A DNA stretch of 64,000 bases from contig QFXH01000002.1 in assembly GCA_003402345.1 (NCBI GenBank), positions 62,001-126,000 of the forward strand, given 5' to 3'. The notes under the pieces were generated by a model. The model worked only from the letters and a program-made list of their open reading frames with translations, searched no databases and was not told where the DNA came from. Numbering within the stretch: position 1 is the stretch's first letter; the number at the start of each line of letters is the position of its first letter. This DNA comes from Candidatus Nitrotoga sp. MKT. GTDB taxonomy: Bacteria; Pseudomonadota; Gammaproteobacteria; Burkholderiales; Gallionellaceae. A program made the translations under genes and the position numbers. Below are positions 1-9,728 of this stretch, piece after piece.

Positions 1-15
1 GCGACTTGAGAATCT

Positions 16-603
16 TTACAATGTACCCTTTGTGGATGGCATCATGCCTACCATACGCGGATCAACCTCCAGCGCCATACGCAAAGCACGACCGAATGCC
101 TTGAACACAGTTTCCGCTTGATGGTGAGCATTTTTACCAACCAAATTATCGATGTGCAGTGTCACCAGCGCATGATTGACAAAGCCTTGGAAAAACTCAT
201 GAACCAAGTCCACATCAAACTCACCTATGTTGGAACGCACAAAATTTACATTGAACACCAAACCGGGGCGACCGGAGATATCCAGCACTACGCGCGACAG
301 GGCCTCGTCTAGTGGGACATAAGCATGGCCATAACGACGCAATCCCTTTTTGTCTTCTATCGCTTGGCTGAACGCCTGACCAAGAGTGATACCAATATCC
401 TCGACAGTGTGATGCGCATCAATATGAAGATCACCCTTGGCAACTATATCCAAATCAACCATGCCATGACGTGCAACTTGATCGAGCATATGCTCGAGGA
501 AAGGCAAACCGGTATCGAACTTGACCTTACCGCTACCATCTAAATCTAGCTTGATAGTGATCTGAGTTTCCAGGGTGTTACGAGTAACTTGCGCACTACG
601 CAT
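16..603 (-). CDS. hisB: Imidazoleglycerol-phosphate dehydratase
   Basis: Monofunctional HisB of 195 residues, the usual length for the non-fused enzyme. It dehydrates imidazole glycerol phosphate to imidazole acetol phosphate in cytosolic histidine synthesis. Visible family motifs are [10 protein letters not shown], the metal-binding [18 protein letters not shown] and [17 protein letters not shown]; the paired histidines bind the catalytic Mn ions. The open frame runs further upstream into hisC, but the ATG at 603 ([10 protein letters not shown]) gives the normal N-terminus and leaves a 20-nt gap after the hisC stop. Downstream partners such as hisH, hisA and hisF would lie beyond the window edge. 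Confidence 0.96.
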   Translation of the reverse strand: MRSAQVTRNTLETQITIKLDLDGSGKVKFDTGLPFLEHMLDQVARHGMVDLDIVAKGDLHIDAHHTVEDIGITLGQAFSQAIEDKKGLRRYGHAYVPLDEALSRVVLDISGRPGLVFNVNFVRSNIGEFDVDLVHEFFQGFVNHALVTLHIDNLVGKNAHHQAETVFKAFGRALRMALEVDPRMVGMMPSTKGTL

Positions 604-623
604 AATTTTCCCTAATGGACAGC

Positions 624-1718
624 CTAAACAAATTGATGAATACTTTCCTGCAATGCCCGTATGAACTGTTCGTTCTCCTGCGGAGTGCCCACCGTAACGC
701 GTAGACAATCAACCAATAACGGATGGGATTTGCTCAAATTCTTGATTAACACACCCCGGTTTTTCAGTCCCTGAAAAACCTTATCAGCATGCATCACTCG
801 AAATAAGATGAAATTGGCGTCACTCACATAAGGTCGTACATCCGCTACCCCCACCAGCCGCTCATATAGCCAAGCACGATCCTGTTTGATTTGCTCAGCC
901 TGTCGTAACAGCACGTCGTGATTCTGCAACAATTTTTCCGCCACCTGCTGCGTCAACACATTTATATTATACGGCAAACGGAGCTTTTCTAACTGCGCTA
1001 GCCACACCTTACTACCCACCATAAAACCTAAGCGCAAACCAGCCATGCCAAGCTTGGAGAATGTGCGCATCACCAGCAGATTTGGATAGCGCGTCAGCAT
1101 GGGCATAAAACTAGCATTGGCAAAAGCATAATAGGCTTCGTCCACCACCACCAAGCCGGGAGCGGCCTCAATAATTTGAGCAATAACTTCCGCATCAAAA
1201 AGGTTTCCAGTGGGATTATTTGGATAGGACAAAAACACTAGCGCAGGTTGATGTTGTTGCATGGCCAGCAGCATGGCAGGCAAGTCCAGCGCAAAATCTT
1301 CTGTCAGCGGCACGCCTATATATTGCATCCCAGTAAAAGCTGCGATCATTTTGTACATCACAAATGATGGCTCAACGCTCAATAATGTAGCATTCGGCTT
1401 AGCGACCGCAAGCGCTAACAACTGGATGATCTCATCCGACCCATTTCCAAGCAATATATCCAAACTCTGTGGCAAACCAATCACGGCACGGATACTGGCC
1501 TTTAGTTTCTGGGCATCGGCGTCAGGGTATCGATTGATGGCGACATTCGCCACCAGGTGGGATATCTCCTCACGCAATGACTGTGGCAATGAATAAGGAT
1601 TTTCCATTGCATCCAATTTGACCATGCCAGTGCTATCGGACACAGGGTAAGCTTGCAGATCGAGCACTTCTTGGCGAAGCAAACTTTCAGGTGTTACACC
1701 AACATTGGTAGAAGACAT
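624..1718 (-). CDS. hisC: Histidinol-phosphate aminotransferase
   Basis: Class I/II PLP-dependent aminotransferase of 364 residues that makes histidinol phosphate from imidazole acetol phosphate and glutamate. Visible are the substrate-loop region [17 protein letters not shown], the cofactor region [27 protein letters not shown] and the PLP-lysine motif [13 protein letters not shown]. It lies 20 nt upstream of hisB on the same strand, so the two are co-transcribed. In many betaproteobacteria hisG and hisD precede hisC. They are absent here and the cellulose cluster begins instead, so the operon is split from its usual upstream part. Confidence 0.96.
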   Translation of the reverse strand: MSSTNVGVTPESLLRQEVLDLQAYPVSDSTGMVKLDAMENPYSLPQSLREEISHLVANVAINRYPDADAQKLKASIRAVIGLPQSLDILLGNGSDEIIQLLALAVAKPNATLLSVEPSFVMYKMIAAFTGMQYIGVPLTEDFALDLPAMLLAMQQHQPALVFLSYPNNPTGNLFDAEVIAQIIEAAPGLVVVDEAYYAFANASFMPMLTRYPNLLVMRTFSKLGMAGLRLGFMVGSKVWLAQLEKLRLPYNINVLTQQVAEKLLQNHDVLLRQAEQIKQDRAWLYERLVGVADVRPYVSDANFILFRVMHADKVFQGLKNRGVLIKNLSKSHPLLVDCLRVTVGTPQENEQFIRALQESIHQFV

Positions 1719-2306
1719 AGATTATCGGCACTGTTAAACAGAATCATTTTATCCTAATCGTGCTACATTCTGGTCAAATTTCCTTTGGCAATGCAATTTT
1801 TTACTCAAGCCAGCACTTCTCAATCACGCCTAGTCACTCTGTGCCACTTCGATACCTATTGGCCCCCACTACCAGACGGACTAAGGAACAGCCATATATG
1901 CGGTTACCCTGCGGCATAGGTAACCACCCACAGGGTGCGGGCGCGCAAACTTGGCGCAATATCGAACAGGTAGTACTTGACCCATAAAAACCACCTAAAT
2001 TTCATGAAATGCTAACCGATAGTAGATTTATACGGGGCGATTTCCTCTTCCACAGAAAACAAGTGAAAAATAATTACGATTATATTATTACTTCTTCAAC
2101 ACAAAAATAAGGTTGCATTACCGAATTTATGTATTACTAAAATGCCAAGTTAGAGGCAATTTCCCACCTTTATTCTTTTTATCATGCCCATTAAATTTCT
2201 CTGACAATTCAACTTAAAGAAAATAAATTGTAATGGTAAAAAATAATAACAAAATAAAATCGAATCCTTTACGCAATGAAATCAAACAAAACCGAAAAAT
2301 CAAAAA
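1719..2306. other. Divergent intergenic region between hisC and bcsB
   Basis: This 588-bp region separates divergent hisC and bcsB and must carry both promoters. The half near hisC (about 1870-1980) is GC-richer and contains a 7-bp inverted repeat, GGTTACC/GGTAACC, at 1902-1925. The half near bcsB (about 2030-2306) is very AT-rich with many A and T runs. No convincing -35/-10 pair stands out and bcsB has no clear Shine-Dalgarno sequence. A plus-strand 75-codon frame at 1760-1987 has no recognisable content and is not called. Confidence 0.5.
1904..2005 (-). other. Candidate 33-codon mini-ORF upstream of hisC (aromatic-rich)
   Basis: A short frame on the hisC strand begins with ATG at 2005 (MKFRWFLWVKYYLF...) and ends with TAA at 1904, about 185 nt before hisC. 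It encodes 33 residues that are unusually rich in Trp, Tyr and Phe, and its stop lies in the left arm of the 1902-1925 inverted repeat. Its base composition is more gene-like than the flanks. There is no good Shine-Dalgarno sequence and no His codons, so it is not a classical his leader peptide. It could be a small membrane peptide, a gene remnant or chance. Confidence 0.22.
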
Positions 2307-4589
2307 ATGAAAGTCTCTGTGATCGCTAACCTCAACAAATCATTCTTACTGTTCGCAGCACTTTATTTAAATTTTTCGTCTCTTTCATGGGCCGATCAGG
2401 TAGATGCACCACTTCTTTTGCCAAAGGCAGAAGCTGCAATAATTCCCAGCCGTCAGTCAATATTAACGATGAAGGATATTGGCGCTTCCCGTCCCATCGA
2501 ATTACGGGGCGTGAACAGCAATGCCTATCTTTCTTTGGGCGTGCGGCTGGACGAAGTCGTTACTAAGGCTAAGCTACGCCTAAACTACACACTATCCCCC
2601 GCACTACTACCAAATATCTCTCATCTCAAGGTATACCTAAACGATGAAGTATTAGCCACGTTGCCAGTGATCAAAGAAAATCCAGCTAGCCCACAAAAAC
2701 TTGATGTTGAGCTTGATCCCCGTTTCTTTACAGACTTTAACAAACTACACCTGCAATTCATCGGTCATTACACCAACGATTGCGAATTTCCTCTGCACTC
2801 CAGCTTGTGGGCCAACATTAGCAACACGAGCACACTGGAAATGAATTTGCAATCAATCGCTCTACGCAACGATCTTGCCCTACTACCAGCACCCTTCTTC
2901 GATCAACGGGACAACCGTTTGCTTACCCTGCCTTTCGTGTTTGCCACCAAGCCATCCCTGAATTCCCTGCGGGCTGCGGGCAGTCTTGCCTCTTGGTTTG
3001 GCGCTTTGGCGAGCTATCGCGGCGCCCGCTTTCCGGCCTATCTGAATCGTCTACCAGAGCGTTATGGCGTGGTTTTTGCGACCAATGACGAACGGCCAGA
3101 ATTCCTTGCTAAATATCCCCAAGTGGACGCACCAACCATCTCTTTAATGCAACACCCGGAAAATCCTACAGGTAAGCTACTCCTCATCCTTGGCCGTAAT
3201 GCTGCCGACCTACAGCTAGCCGCAGACGCCTTGGCTCTGGGCAAGGCTGTTATGACAGGTACTTCAATTGCCGTAAAAAAACTGGAATATCCACCGCGCC
3301 GTATCGCCTATGATGCACCCAACTGGCTGCAATCAGGCCGTCCCATACCATTGGGCCAACTCGTCAATAGCCCCGCCGACCTACAGCGCCAAGGCCAGCC
3401 TCTCGAACCAATTCTCATCAACGCCCGCTTGCCAGCTGATCTGTTTACCTGGGAAGTAAAAGGAATACCGATTGACCTCAAATACCGTTACACGCCACCG
3501 GCAGAACAAGGCGATGCCAATCTGAGAATTGAAATAAACGACCAATTTATAGAAGCAATACCGTTGCTGTCCAGCACAGGAGCCCGAGAAAAGAACCACC
3601 TGGTACTACCTCTTCTGGATGATGGTTCCTTGCGGGAGCAAAGCGGCGTGGTGATCCCCGCTTTTCACCTGGGCAGCAATAACCAGTTACAATTTTCATT
3701 TTCCATTCCGCCCAGTGACAATGGCCGCTGCAAATCTTCACCACAAGAAAACATGCGCGCGGCAATCGATCCAGATTCAACTTTAGATCTGAGCCATTTA
3801 TACCACTACGCAGCAATGCCAAACCTGGCATTTTTCGCTAATAGCGGATTCCCGTTCACCAAATACGCCGATCTCGCCGAGACCGCGATCGTCATCCCCG
3901 ACCAGCCTAACACCTTTGACATGGAAGCCATGTTCGCCTTACTGGGCCATATGGGCCGTTCTACCGGTGTTCCCGCCCTACACTTCAAGCTCATCCAGAC
4001 AAAATCCATACAATCTGCAAAAGATTCAGATTTGTTGGTAATTGCCAGTGGTGCCAACAAGGATCTTCTCGCTAGCTGGGGCAAATCCCTTCCAGCCCTG
4101 CTGGAAGAAGGAAGCCGCACCTTTACGCCTTTAGGCAAAGCCATGGATATGGCTTATGACTGGTTCGGAATGAATGAGAACAAAATATTCAAACCTGGAG
4201 AAAGCAGCATATTGCTTGGATCCGGCCCCTTGGCCGCCATCATCGGCTTTGAATCACCGCTCAGTCCATCACGTAGTGTCGTGGCCCTTACTGCCAATAC
4301 CCCAACAGCTTTGACCTCAGCTCTGGATGCCCTAAGCGATGGCGGAAAGGTTCAATACATCCGCGGTGATATCGCTTTAATGCGAGGAGGGAATGTCGAA
4401 AGTTACCGCGTTAACGATGTGTATTACGTTGGCGAATTGCCTTGGTGGCGCTGGATATGGTTCCACCTGCACCACCATCCTCTATTCCTGACTGCTATCG
4501 GCATCGCAATTGGTCTTTTTGTTGCCCTGCTTGCGTTTAGTGCCCTACGTAGCCTGGCTGCCAGACGGCTCGGCCAACACAAGAAATAA
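2307..4589 (+). CDS. bcsB: Cellulose synthase periplasmic subunit BcsB
   Basis: BcsB of 760 residues, close to the family length. It is the periplasmic, membrane-anchored partner of BcsA that receives the growing glucan chain. An N-terminal signal peptide (residues about 8-29, ending ..LSWA) and a single C-terminal transmembrane helix (about 725-748, LFLTAIGIAIGLFVALLAF) are visible. The C-terminal helix packs against BcsA in known structures. The carbohydrate-binding and flavodoxin-like repeats occupy the middle. The sequence before the ATG is A-rich without a strong Shine-Dalgarno. First gene of bcsB-bcsZ-bcsC; unusually, bcsA is not upstream but on the opposite strand. Confidence 0.94.
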   Translation: MKVSVIANLNKSFLLFAALYLNFSSLSWADQVDAPLLLPKAEAAIIPSRQSILTMKDIGASRPIELRGVNSNAYLSLGVRLDEVVTKAKLRLNYTLSPALLPNISHLKVYLNDEVLATLPVIKENPASPQKLDVELDPRFFTDFNKLHLQFIGHYTNDCEFPLHSSLWANISNTSTLEMNLQSIALRNDLALLPAPFFDQRDNRLLTLPFVFATKPSLNSLRAAGSLASWFGALASYRGARFPAYLNRLPERYGVVFATNDERPEFLAKYPQVDAPTISLMQHPENPTGKLLLILGRNAADLQLAADALALGKAVMTGTSIAVKKLEYPPRRIAYDAPNWLQSGRPIPLGQLVNSPADLQRQGQPLEPILINARLPADLFTWEVKGIPIDLKYRYTPPAEQGDANLRIEINDQFIEAIPLLSSTGAREKNHLVLPLLDDGSLREQSGVVIPAFHLGSNNQLQFSFSIPPSDNGRCKSSPQENMRAAIDPDSTLDLSHLYHYAAMPNLAFFANSGFPFTKYADLAETAIVIPDQPNTFDMEAMFALLGHMGRSTGVPALHFKLIQTKSIQSAKDSDLLVIASGANKDLLASWGKSLPALLEEGSRTFTPLGKAMDMAYDWFGMNENKIFKPGESSILLGSGPLAAIIGFESPLSPSRSVVALTANTPTALTSALDALSDGGKVQYIRGDIALMRGGNVESYRVNDVYYVGELPWWRWIWFHLHHHPLFLTAIGIAIGLFVALLAFSALRSLAARRLGQHKK

Positions 4590-4599
4590 GCACCTGAAA

Positions 4600-5811
4600 A
4601 TGACCTATTTATTCGTGGGTATCAGATGTAAAGTTGGCATTTTGCTGTATCGTGGACACCAAATTCTCGCTGCGCTCTGCGTCTGCTTGGGAACCGTTCA
4701 GGCAGCAACAACCGAACCCAGTTGCCAGGCAGATTGGCCCGCTTGGCAAAGCTTCAAGTCAGGATTCATCAACGAGGGCGGACGGGTAGTGGATGGCAGT
4801 ACCCCCCGCAAACAGACCGTATCAGAAGGACAGGCCTATGCGCTGTTTTTCGCGTTGGTGGCCAACGACCGCAAAACCTTCGACAAAATCCTGCAATGGA
4901 CCGAAAATAATCTAGCAAATGGCGATTTGACCAGCCATCTGCCAGCCTGGTTATGGGGTCGCAGAGACGATGGCAGCTGGGGAATATTGGACAATAATCC
5001 AGCATCGGATGCCGATCTATGGATAGTCTATGCGTTAGGTGAAGCGGGTCGGCTTTGGGGCGAGCGCCGCTTCGTTGCGCTTTCATCACTGCTGGCCAAC
5101 CGTATCTTGCGCGAAGAAACGGCGGACCTGCCGGGCCTAGGCCCCACCTTACTACCTGCACCGCGCGGATTCCAGACCGGGAAAAAAACCTGGCGCCTCA
5201 ACCCCAGTTATTTACCCATGCAGCTCATGGATTGGCTAAGCAGCCGAAGTCCTGATTCCACCTGGAAACAAGTTTCGGAATCTTCCCGACGAATCCTCTT
5301 GGAATCCGCCCCACAGGGATTCTCTCCTGACTGGACGGTCTATGAGGACAGCAAAGGATTCCAAATGGATCGTACAGGGAAAGAAAAAGGCGCAGGTGGA
5401 TATAACGCCATTCGGGTTTATCTGTGGGCCGGTATGCTTGCACCTGACGCCCCTGCCCGGCCACAACTTCTTACTGCTTTTGCCCCCATGGCCAGCTTTA
5501 CCGCACGTCACGGCTACCCGCCAGAGTCTATCAACATAACGACAGGTGAAGCCAATGGCTCAGGGCCATCAGGATTTTCCGCCGCACTGCTACCTTTCCT
5601 GGCCGCCCGTGAAGACAGCACTACCCTGCAGGAGCAACGCGATCGTTTAACGGCTCGCCCACCACGTCTGGATGCCTACTATGAACAGGCACTTTCCCTT
5701 TTTGCCCATGGCTGGATGGAAGGACGTTACCAATTCACGAAAAATGGCAGCCTGCTGCCCTCTTGGCAAAAATCATGCAACTCCGCCTCATCCCGCTTAC
5801 CTTCGCACTGA
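4600..5811 (+). CDS. bcsZ: Periplasmic endo-beta-1,4-glucanase (GH8) BcsZ
   Basis: Glycoside hydrolase family 8 endoglucanase that trims or edits nascent cellulose in the periplasm and is needed for good polymer export in other bacteria. The ATG at 4600 gives 403 residues with a signal peptide ending near TVQA; the frame is open further upstream but overlaps bcsB. The GH8 acid motif VSEGQAYALFFA places the catalytic Glu at residue 76, and NPASDADLW (about 133-141) is the conserved substrate-cleft motif. It starts 10 nt after bcsB and overlaps the start of bcsC, indicating translational coupling. Confidence 0.93.
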   Translation: MTYLFVGIRCKVGILLYRGHQILAALCVCLGTVQAATTEPSCQADWPAWQSFKSGFINEGGRVVDGSTPRKQTVSEGQAYALFFALVANDRKTFDKILQWTENNLANGDLTSHLPAWLWGRRDDGSWGILDNNPASDADLWIVYALGEAGRLWGERRFVALSSLLANRILREETADLPGLGPTLLPAPRGFQTGKKTWRLNPSYLPMQLMDWLSSRSPDSTWKQVSESSRRILLESAPQGFSPDWTVYEDSKGFQMDRTGKEKGAGGYNAIRVYLWAGMLAPDAPARPQLLTAFAPMASFTARHGYPPESINITTGEANGSGPSGFSAALLPFLAAREDSTTLQEQRDRLTARPPRLDAYYEQALSLFAHGWMEGRYQFTKNGSLLPSWQKSCNSASSRLPSH

Positions 5812-8800
5812 CCCTGGCCGGGTTATTGAGTGCGCCAACTCTTGCCAGCCCAAAAGATAACGACGCTGGCGCCGACCTGCTACGCAGCGCCCGCATGTGG
5901 GAAGCCAAGGATAGGCCAGATTTAGCACGTGTCATGCTGGAAAAATTACTGACGATCGAATCCAATCCAGAAGTACTGTTTATGCTGGGAAGTATTGAAC
6001 TCCGGTCAGGAAATATAAAACTCGCCAGTGAATATTTGCATCGCCTGGAACAGAATTATCCCCGACACCCCAACACTCTAGGCCTACGCAGCCTGTATCG
6101 GGTTAACACCACTGAGAAACAGACTCTGGCAAATGCGCGCCTAATGGCCCGAGCAGGCAACACCAAAGAAGCCGCCAAAATCATGCGCCAGTTATTTTCG
6201 GAAGCCCCTCCCCCGGGTGAAGTCGGACTCGAGTATTACCAACTCGTGAGTAACACTGCCAAAGATCAGCAAACGGCAAAATCTGCCCTTGACAAGCTCT
6301 ACCGGGAAACAGGAGAGGCGCGCTACCGCCTTGCCTGGCTTAAACTACAAAGCAATCAGGGCAATAAACAAGAAATCTTGCAAGGTTATGAGTCCTTGGC
6401 CGCCGCGCCTGACGTTAACCGGCAAAAATTACGCGAAAGCTGGTGGGCTGCCATAAACCGCCTTGCGGCAGCACCAGCAACTCTACCTTGGGTTCGCCGT
6501 TATCTGAAAGAATTCCCGAATGACCAGAATGCCATCGAATACTTGGCGGAGCTACAACAATTGCATGAAAAAGCGTTGCGTATCGCCAACGACCCTGCGG
6601 TACGTGCCCGTCAAACTGGGATTACATTCCTGGAACAAGGGCAACTGGAAAATGCCCAGCGTGAGCTGCAAAACTCTCTAGCCAAACGTCCCAATGACCC
6701 CAAAGTGCTGGGTAACATCGGCTTGCTTCGCTTGCGCCAAGGGCGTCACGAAGAAGCTAAGGACTGGTTCCAGCGTGCAGTAAAGGCTGAACCGGGCAGC
6801 AACAAATGGCGTGGTTTGATCCGTACTGCAAGTTTCTGGAGCCAAATGAAACAAGCCGATGCGCTACTCGAAGCGGGCAAGCTAGCTGAAGCGCAAAAAT
6901 CTGTACGGCAAGCCCTGAGTATTGAGCCGAATAATGCGGATGGACTTGCCCTGCTAGGCAATATTCTAGCCCGAGGCCAAAATTTGGCCGGCGCCGAACC
7001 ACTCTACCGTGAGGCACTTAAACGAGATGCGGGCAATACTTCGGCTATGCGCGGCCTAATTGAACTGCTCTCCCGTAACGGGCGGCGCGATGAAGCCCAA
7101 ACATTGATTGCCGAATTCCGTCAGAACAACCCCAAGGAAGCCAATCGATTCAACGAAAGCCAAGCCAGTCTACTACGGAATGAAGCCGAAGCATTCATCA
7201 GCGCTCATAGTCCCAGCCACGCCCTGCTGGCATTGGAAACCGCTATACAACTCGCCCCCCGTGATGCCTGGATTCGCTATGACCTGGCAAATCTTTATGG
7301 GAATTTGGGCTTACACACACTCAGTCGCCGTGTAATGGCAGAAGGTGCTGCACTGACTCCGAACGACTCGAGCATGAACTATGCCTATGCTTTGGTACTG
7401 ACCGCACAAGAGCGGGAAATAGAAGCTCTGCAACGCTTGGCCCGTATTCCCCTATCGGCACGTTCCAGCGCCATGAATGAACTGGAAAAGCGCACTTGGA
7501 TCAAGTTACGCATCCGCCAAGCCACAAAACTCCAAGCTGACGGCAGGAGAGACGAAGCGATCCGAATGCTACTCCTTGCCGAACAACATGCCGCTGACAA
7601 CAACCCGGCTGCGGTCAAACAAGTGTCAGAAGGCTGGTTTAGCCTTGAGCAACCAGCCCGCGGCCTCTCCCTGATGAAACGACATCTAACTGACATGAAG
7701 CCAGCAACGACGGACAGCCAGCTTTATTACGCCTCGTTGCTCAATCGGGCTAAACAGGATGACACACTGGGCATTTTTTTACCGGAACTACAACAACGTC
7801 CGGACTGGAATGATGAACAACGGGAGACTATGCTGGCAATTGAAACTGACCTTGCCGCCCGGCAAATCGAGCATCTGCTGCAACGTGGCGAAACGGCTCA
7901 AGCCCGGACTCTTGCTGCCCGAGCGGCTAATTCAGGGCGAGCAGGCGACATTTCGACCCTGAAAGCCCAGGCCCGCCTGCTGCTGGAGGCTAATGATTCA
8001 AAAACCGCCCTGCTAATCTTGCGGGCGATACTGGATAAACATCCGGACGATTTGGAATCACGTCTAAATCTCGCCCAGGCTCACGCCCAGGCAGGAGAAA
8101 AACAAGCTGCCCAAGAGGCAATCGATCAGCTGCTGCCCCGTTTGCGTGAAAATGATGTGGATACCAAATTGTCCATTACCCGGCTAGAAACTCGCCTTGA
8201 AAATATGGATCGGGCCAGAAAGATAATTACGAACCTCCTCGCCAGCAACCCCAGCAATCCAGATGTACTGATTCAGGCAGGCCGTATTGAACGCAGTGAC
8301 CGGCGGTACCATGCTGCCTTGGCCTATTTTCGCCAAGCACTAGCCTTGGAGGGACGCGCTCCAAGCGTGATAACAACCGCTGAATCAGTGCCTCTCCTCG
8401 ACCTGGATCCCAAGCACCCAATAACCCAACCTAATTACGCCTCAGGGTATCCCAATGTAGTTAAGGATATAACTACCGCTGACAAACAAAAATCTGCAGC
8501 CGCTATACCTCTCGTCCCGTCCATACCAGAACTAGGAAAAACAGATTTAATTCGTCGCCCCACCAGAGCGGAGGAGGAAATTACCCGTATTGAGGCCAGG
8601 CGCGATCCCCGTATTGAAGTAGGGTTCGAAAAGCTCAGCAGAAACTCTTCAAACGGCACATCCACCTATCACGGAACAGAGATTCCAATAGTCGGGTGGT
8701 GGCCAGTGGGTTATGACGGGCACGGTTTCGTCCACGTAGATCAGGTCAGTGTCAATGCAGGTGAGCTTACCCAAGGCGACGCGCCTCTCTTCGGCAAGCT

Positions 8801-9728
8801 GGGTGTAAGGCCTTCTTCTCTCCCCCCTCCATTTGCGCAGAAAGTAGATGGTACCTCGGTAGGTGTAGGCTATGAAGGTGATGAATTACGCTGGGACTTG
8901 GGCATGGTCGGTATCGGTTTTCCGGTCCAAAATATGGTCGGGGGCATTCGCAAAAGCTGGGAAGCAAACAAAATGAACTACGCCCTTGAAATTTTCCGTC
9001 GCCCACAAACTAACAGCCTACTTTCCTATGCCGGCACGCGCGACCCCGCTACAGGTGAAATCTGGGGAGGCATCGCCTATACTGGGGTTGGTGGTCGGCT
9101 TGCCCACACCTTTGGTCAATTTAATACCTTCGCCAGCGCCGAATATGGCCTATTGCGGGGCAAGAATGTACTCGATAACAATCGTCTCGCCCTACGTACC
9201 GGCATAGATAAAGACGTGCTACACCGGGAAAACATGTGGGTCAATCTGGGACTCACCCTGACCTACTGGCGCTACAAGGAAAACGAATCTTTCTACACTT
9301 TTGGTCATGGCGGTTACTACAGTCCGCAAAGCTACACTTCAGTGAACTTGCCGATAGAATGGGCAGGCCGCAGCGGGAAACTTTCTTATTTGGCACGCGG
9401 TTCAACCTCCTTCGCTTGGACCAATGAGAAAAGTATGCCCTATTACCCAACAAACAGCGCTTTGCAAAGCGATGCTGTCATTAGTGGCAATAACGTCGAT
9501 CTTGGATTCTACCCTGGGGGGGACGGCGGTGGAAAAGGCTATTCCCTGCGGCTGGCAACCGAATACCAGGTTACGCCTCACCTGGCCATTGGTGGATACC
9601 ACAACATGGACCGTACAGCTTTCTATACTCCAAACTTAACTTTCATCTATCTGCGTTACCTGTTTAAGGCTCACTCAGAACCAGTGCGCTTCCCACCGAT
9701 AACAGCTAGGCCTTACTCCCGTTTCTGA
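5775..9728 (+). CDS. bcsC: Cellulose export outer-membrane TPR/porin protein BcsC
   Basis: BcsC of about 1317 residues: signal peptide (about 1-22), a long periplasmic superhelix of TPR units (about 30-850), a linker, and a C-terminal outer-membrane beta-barrel (BCSC_C domain, about 960-1317, ending with aromatic-rich strands LRYLF...RPYSRF). TPR hallmarks such as ALSIEPNNADGLALLGN and ALALEGRAP repeat throughout. It carries the glucan across the periplasm and outer membrane. The ATG at 5775 is preferred over an in-frame TTG at 5763; it overlaps the bcsZ end by 37 nt. The stop abuts the stop of convergent bcsG with no base between. Confidence 0.94.
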   Translation: MQLRLIPLTFALTLAGLLSAPTLASPKDNDAGADLLRSARMWEAKDRPDLARVMLEKLLTIESNPEVLFMLGSIELRSGNIKLASEYLHRLEQNYPRHPNTLGLRSLYRVNTTEKQTLANARLMARAGNTKEAAKIMRQLFSEAPPPGEVGLEYYQLVSNTAKDQQTAKSALDKLYRETGEARYRLAWLKLQSNQGNKQEILQGYESLAAAPDVNRQKLRESWWAAINRLAAAPATLPWVRRYLKEFPNDQNAIEYLAELQQLHEKALRIANDPAVRARQTGITFLEQGQLENAQRELQNSLAKRPNDPKVLGNIGLLRLRQGRHEEAKDWFQRAVKAEPGSNKWRGLIRTASFWSQMKQADALLEAGKLAEAQKSVRQALSIEPNNADGLALLGNILARGQNLAGAEPLYREALKRDAGNTSAMRGLIELLSRNGRRDEAQTLIAEFRQNNPKEANRFNESQASLLRNEAEAFISAHSPSHALLALETAIQLAPRDAWIRYDLANLYGNLGLHTLSRRVMAEGAALTPNDSSMNYAYALVLTAQEREIEALQRLARIPLSARSSAMNELEKRTWIKLRIRQATKLQADGRRDEAIRMLLLAEQHAADNNPAAVKQVSEGWFSLEQPARGLSLMKRHLTDMKPATTDSQLYYASLLNRAKQDDTLGIFLPELQQRPDWNDEQRETMLAIETDLAARQIEHLLQRGETAQARTLAARAANSGRAGDISTLKAQARLLLEANDSKTALLILRAILDKHPDDLESRLNLAQAHAQAGEKQAAQEAIDQLLPRLRENDVDTKLSITRLETRLENMDRARKIITNLLASNPSNPDVLIQAGRIERSDRRYHAALAYFRQALALEGRAPSVITTAESVPLLDLDPKHPITQPNYASGYPNVVKDITTADKQKSAAAIPLVPSIPELGKTDLIRRPTRAEEEITRIEARRDPRIEVGFEKLSRNSSNGTSTYHGTEIPIVGWWPVGYDGHGFVHVDQVSVNAGELTQGDAPLFGKLGVRPSSLPPPFAQKVDGTSVGVGYEGDELRWDLGMVGIGFPVQNMVGGIRKSWEANKMNYALEIFRRPQTNSLLSYAGTRDPATGEIWGGIAYTGVGGRLAHTFGQFNTFASAEYGLLRGKNVLDNNRLALRTGIDKDVLHRENMWVNLGLTLTYWRYKENESFYTFGHGGYYSPQSYTSVNLPIEWAGRSGKLSYLARGSTSFAWTNEKSMPYYPTNSALQSDAVISGNNVDLGFYPGGDGGGKGYSLRLATEYQVTPHLAIGGYHNMDRTAFYTPNLTFIYLRYLFKAHSEPVRFPPITARPYSRF

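Noticed and set aside
1760-1987. 75-codon plus-strand frame
   Set aside because: No motif, no ribosome site, and opposite to a more gene-like minus frame.
1850-2000. Possible c-di-GMP (GEMM) riboswitch before bcsB
   Set aside because: The CACAGGG and GGTTACC bits recall the motif, but the order, the conserved GGACGCAAAG core and the strand do not fit.
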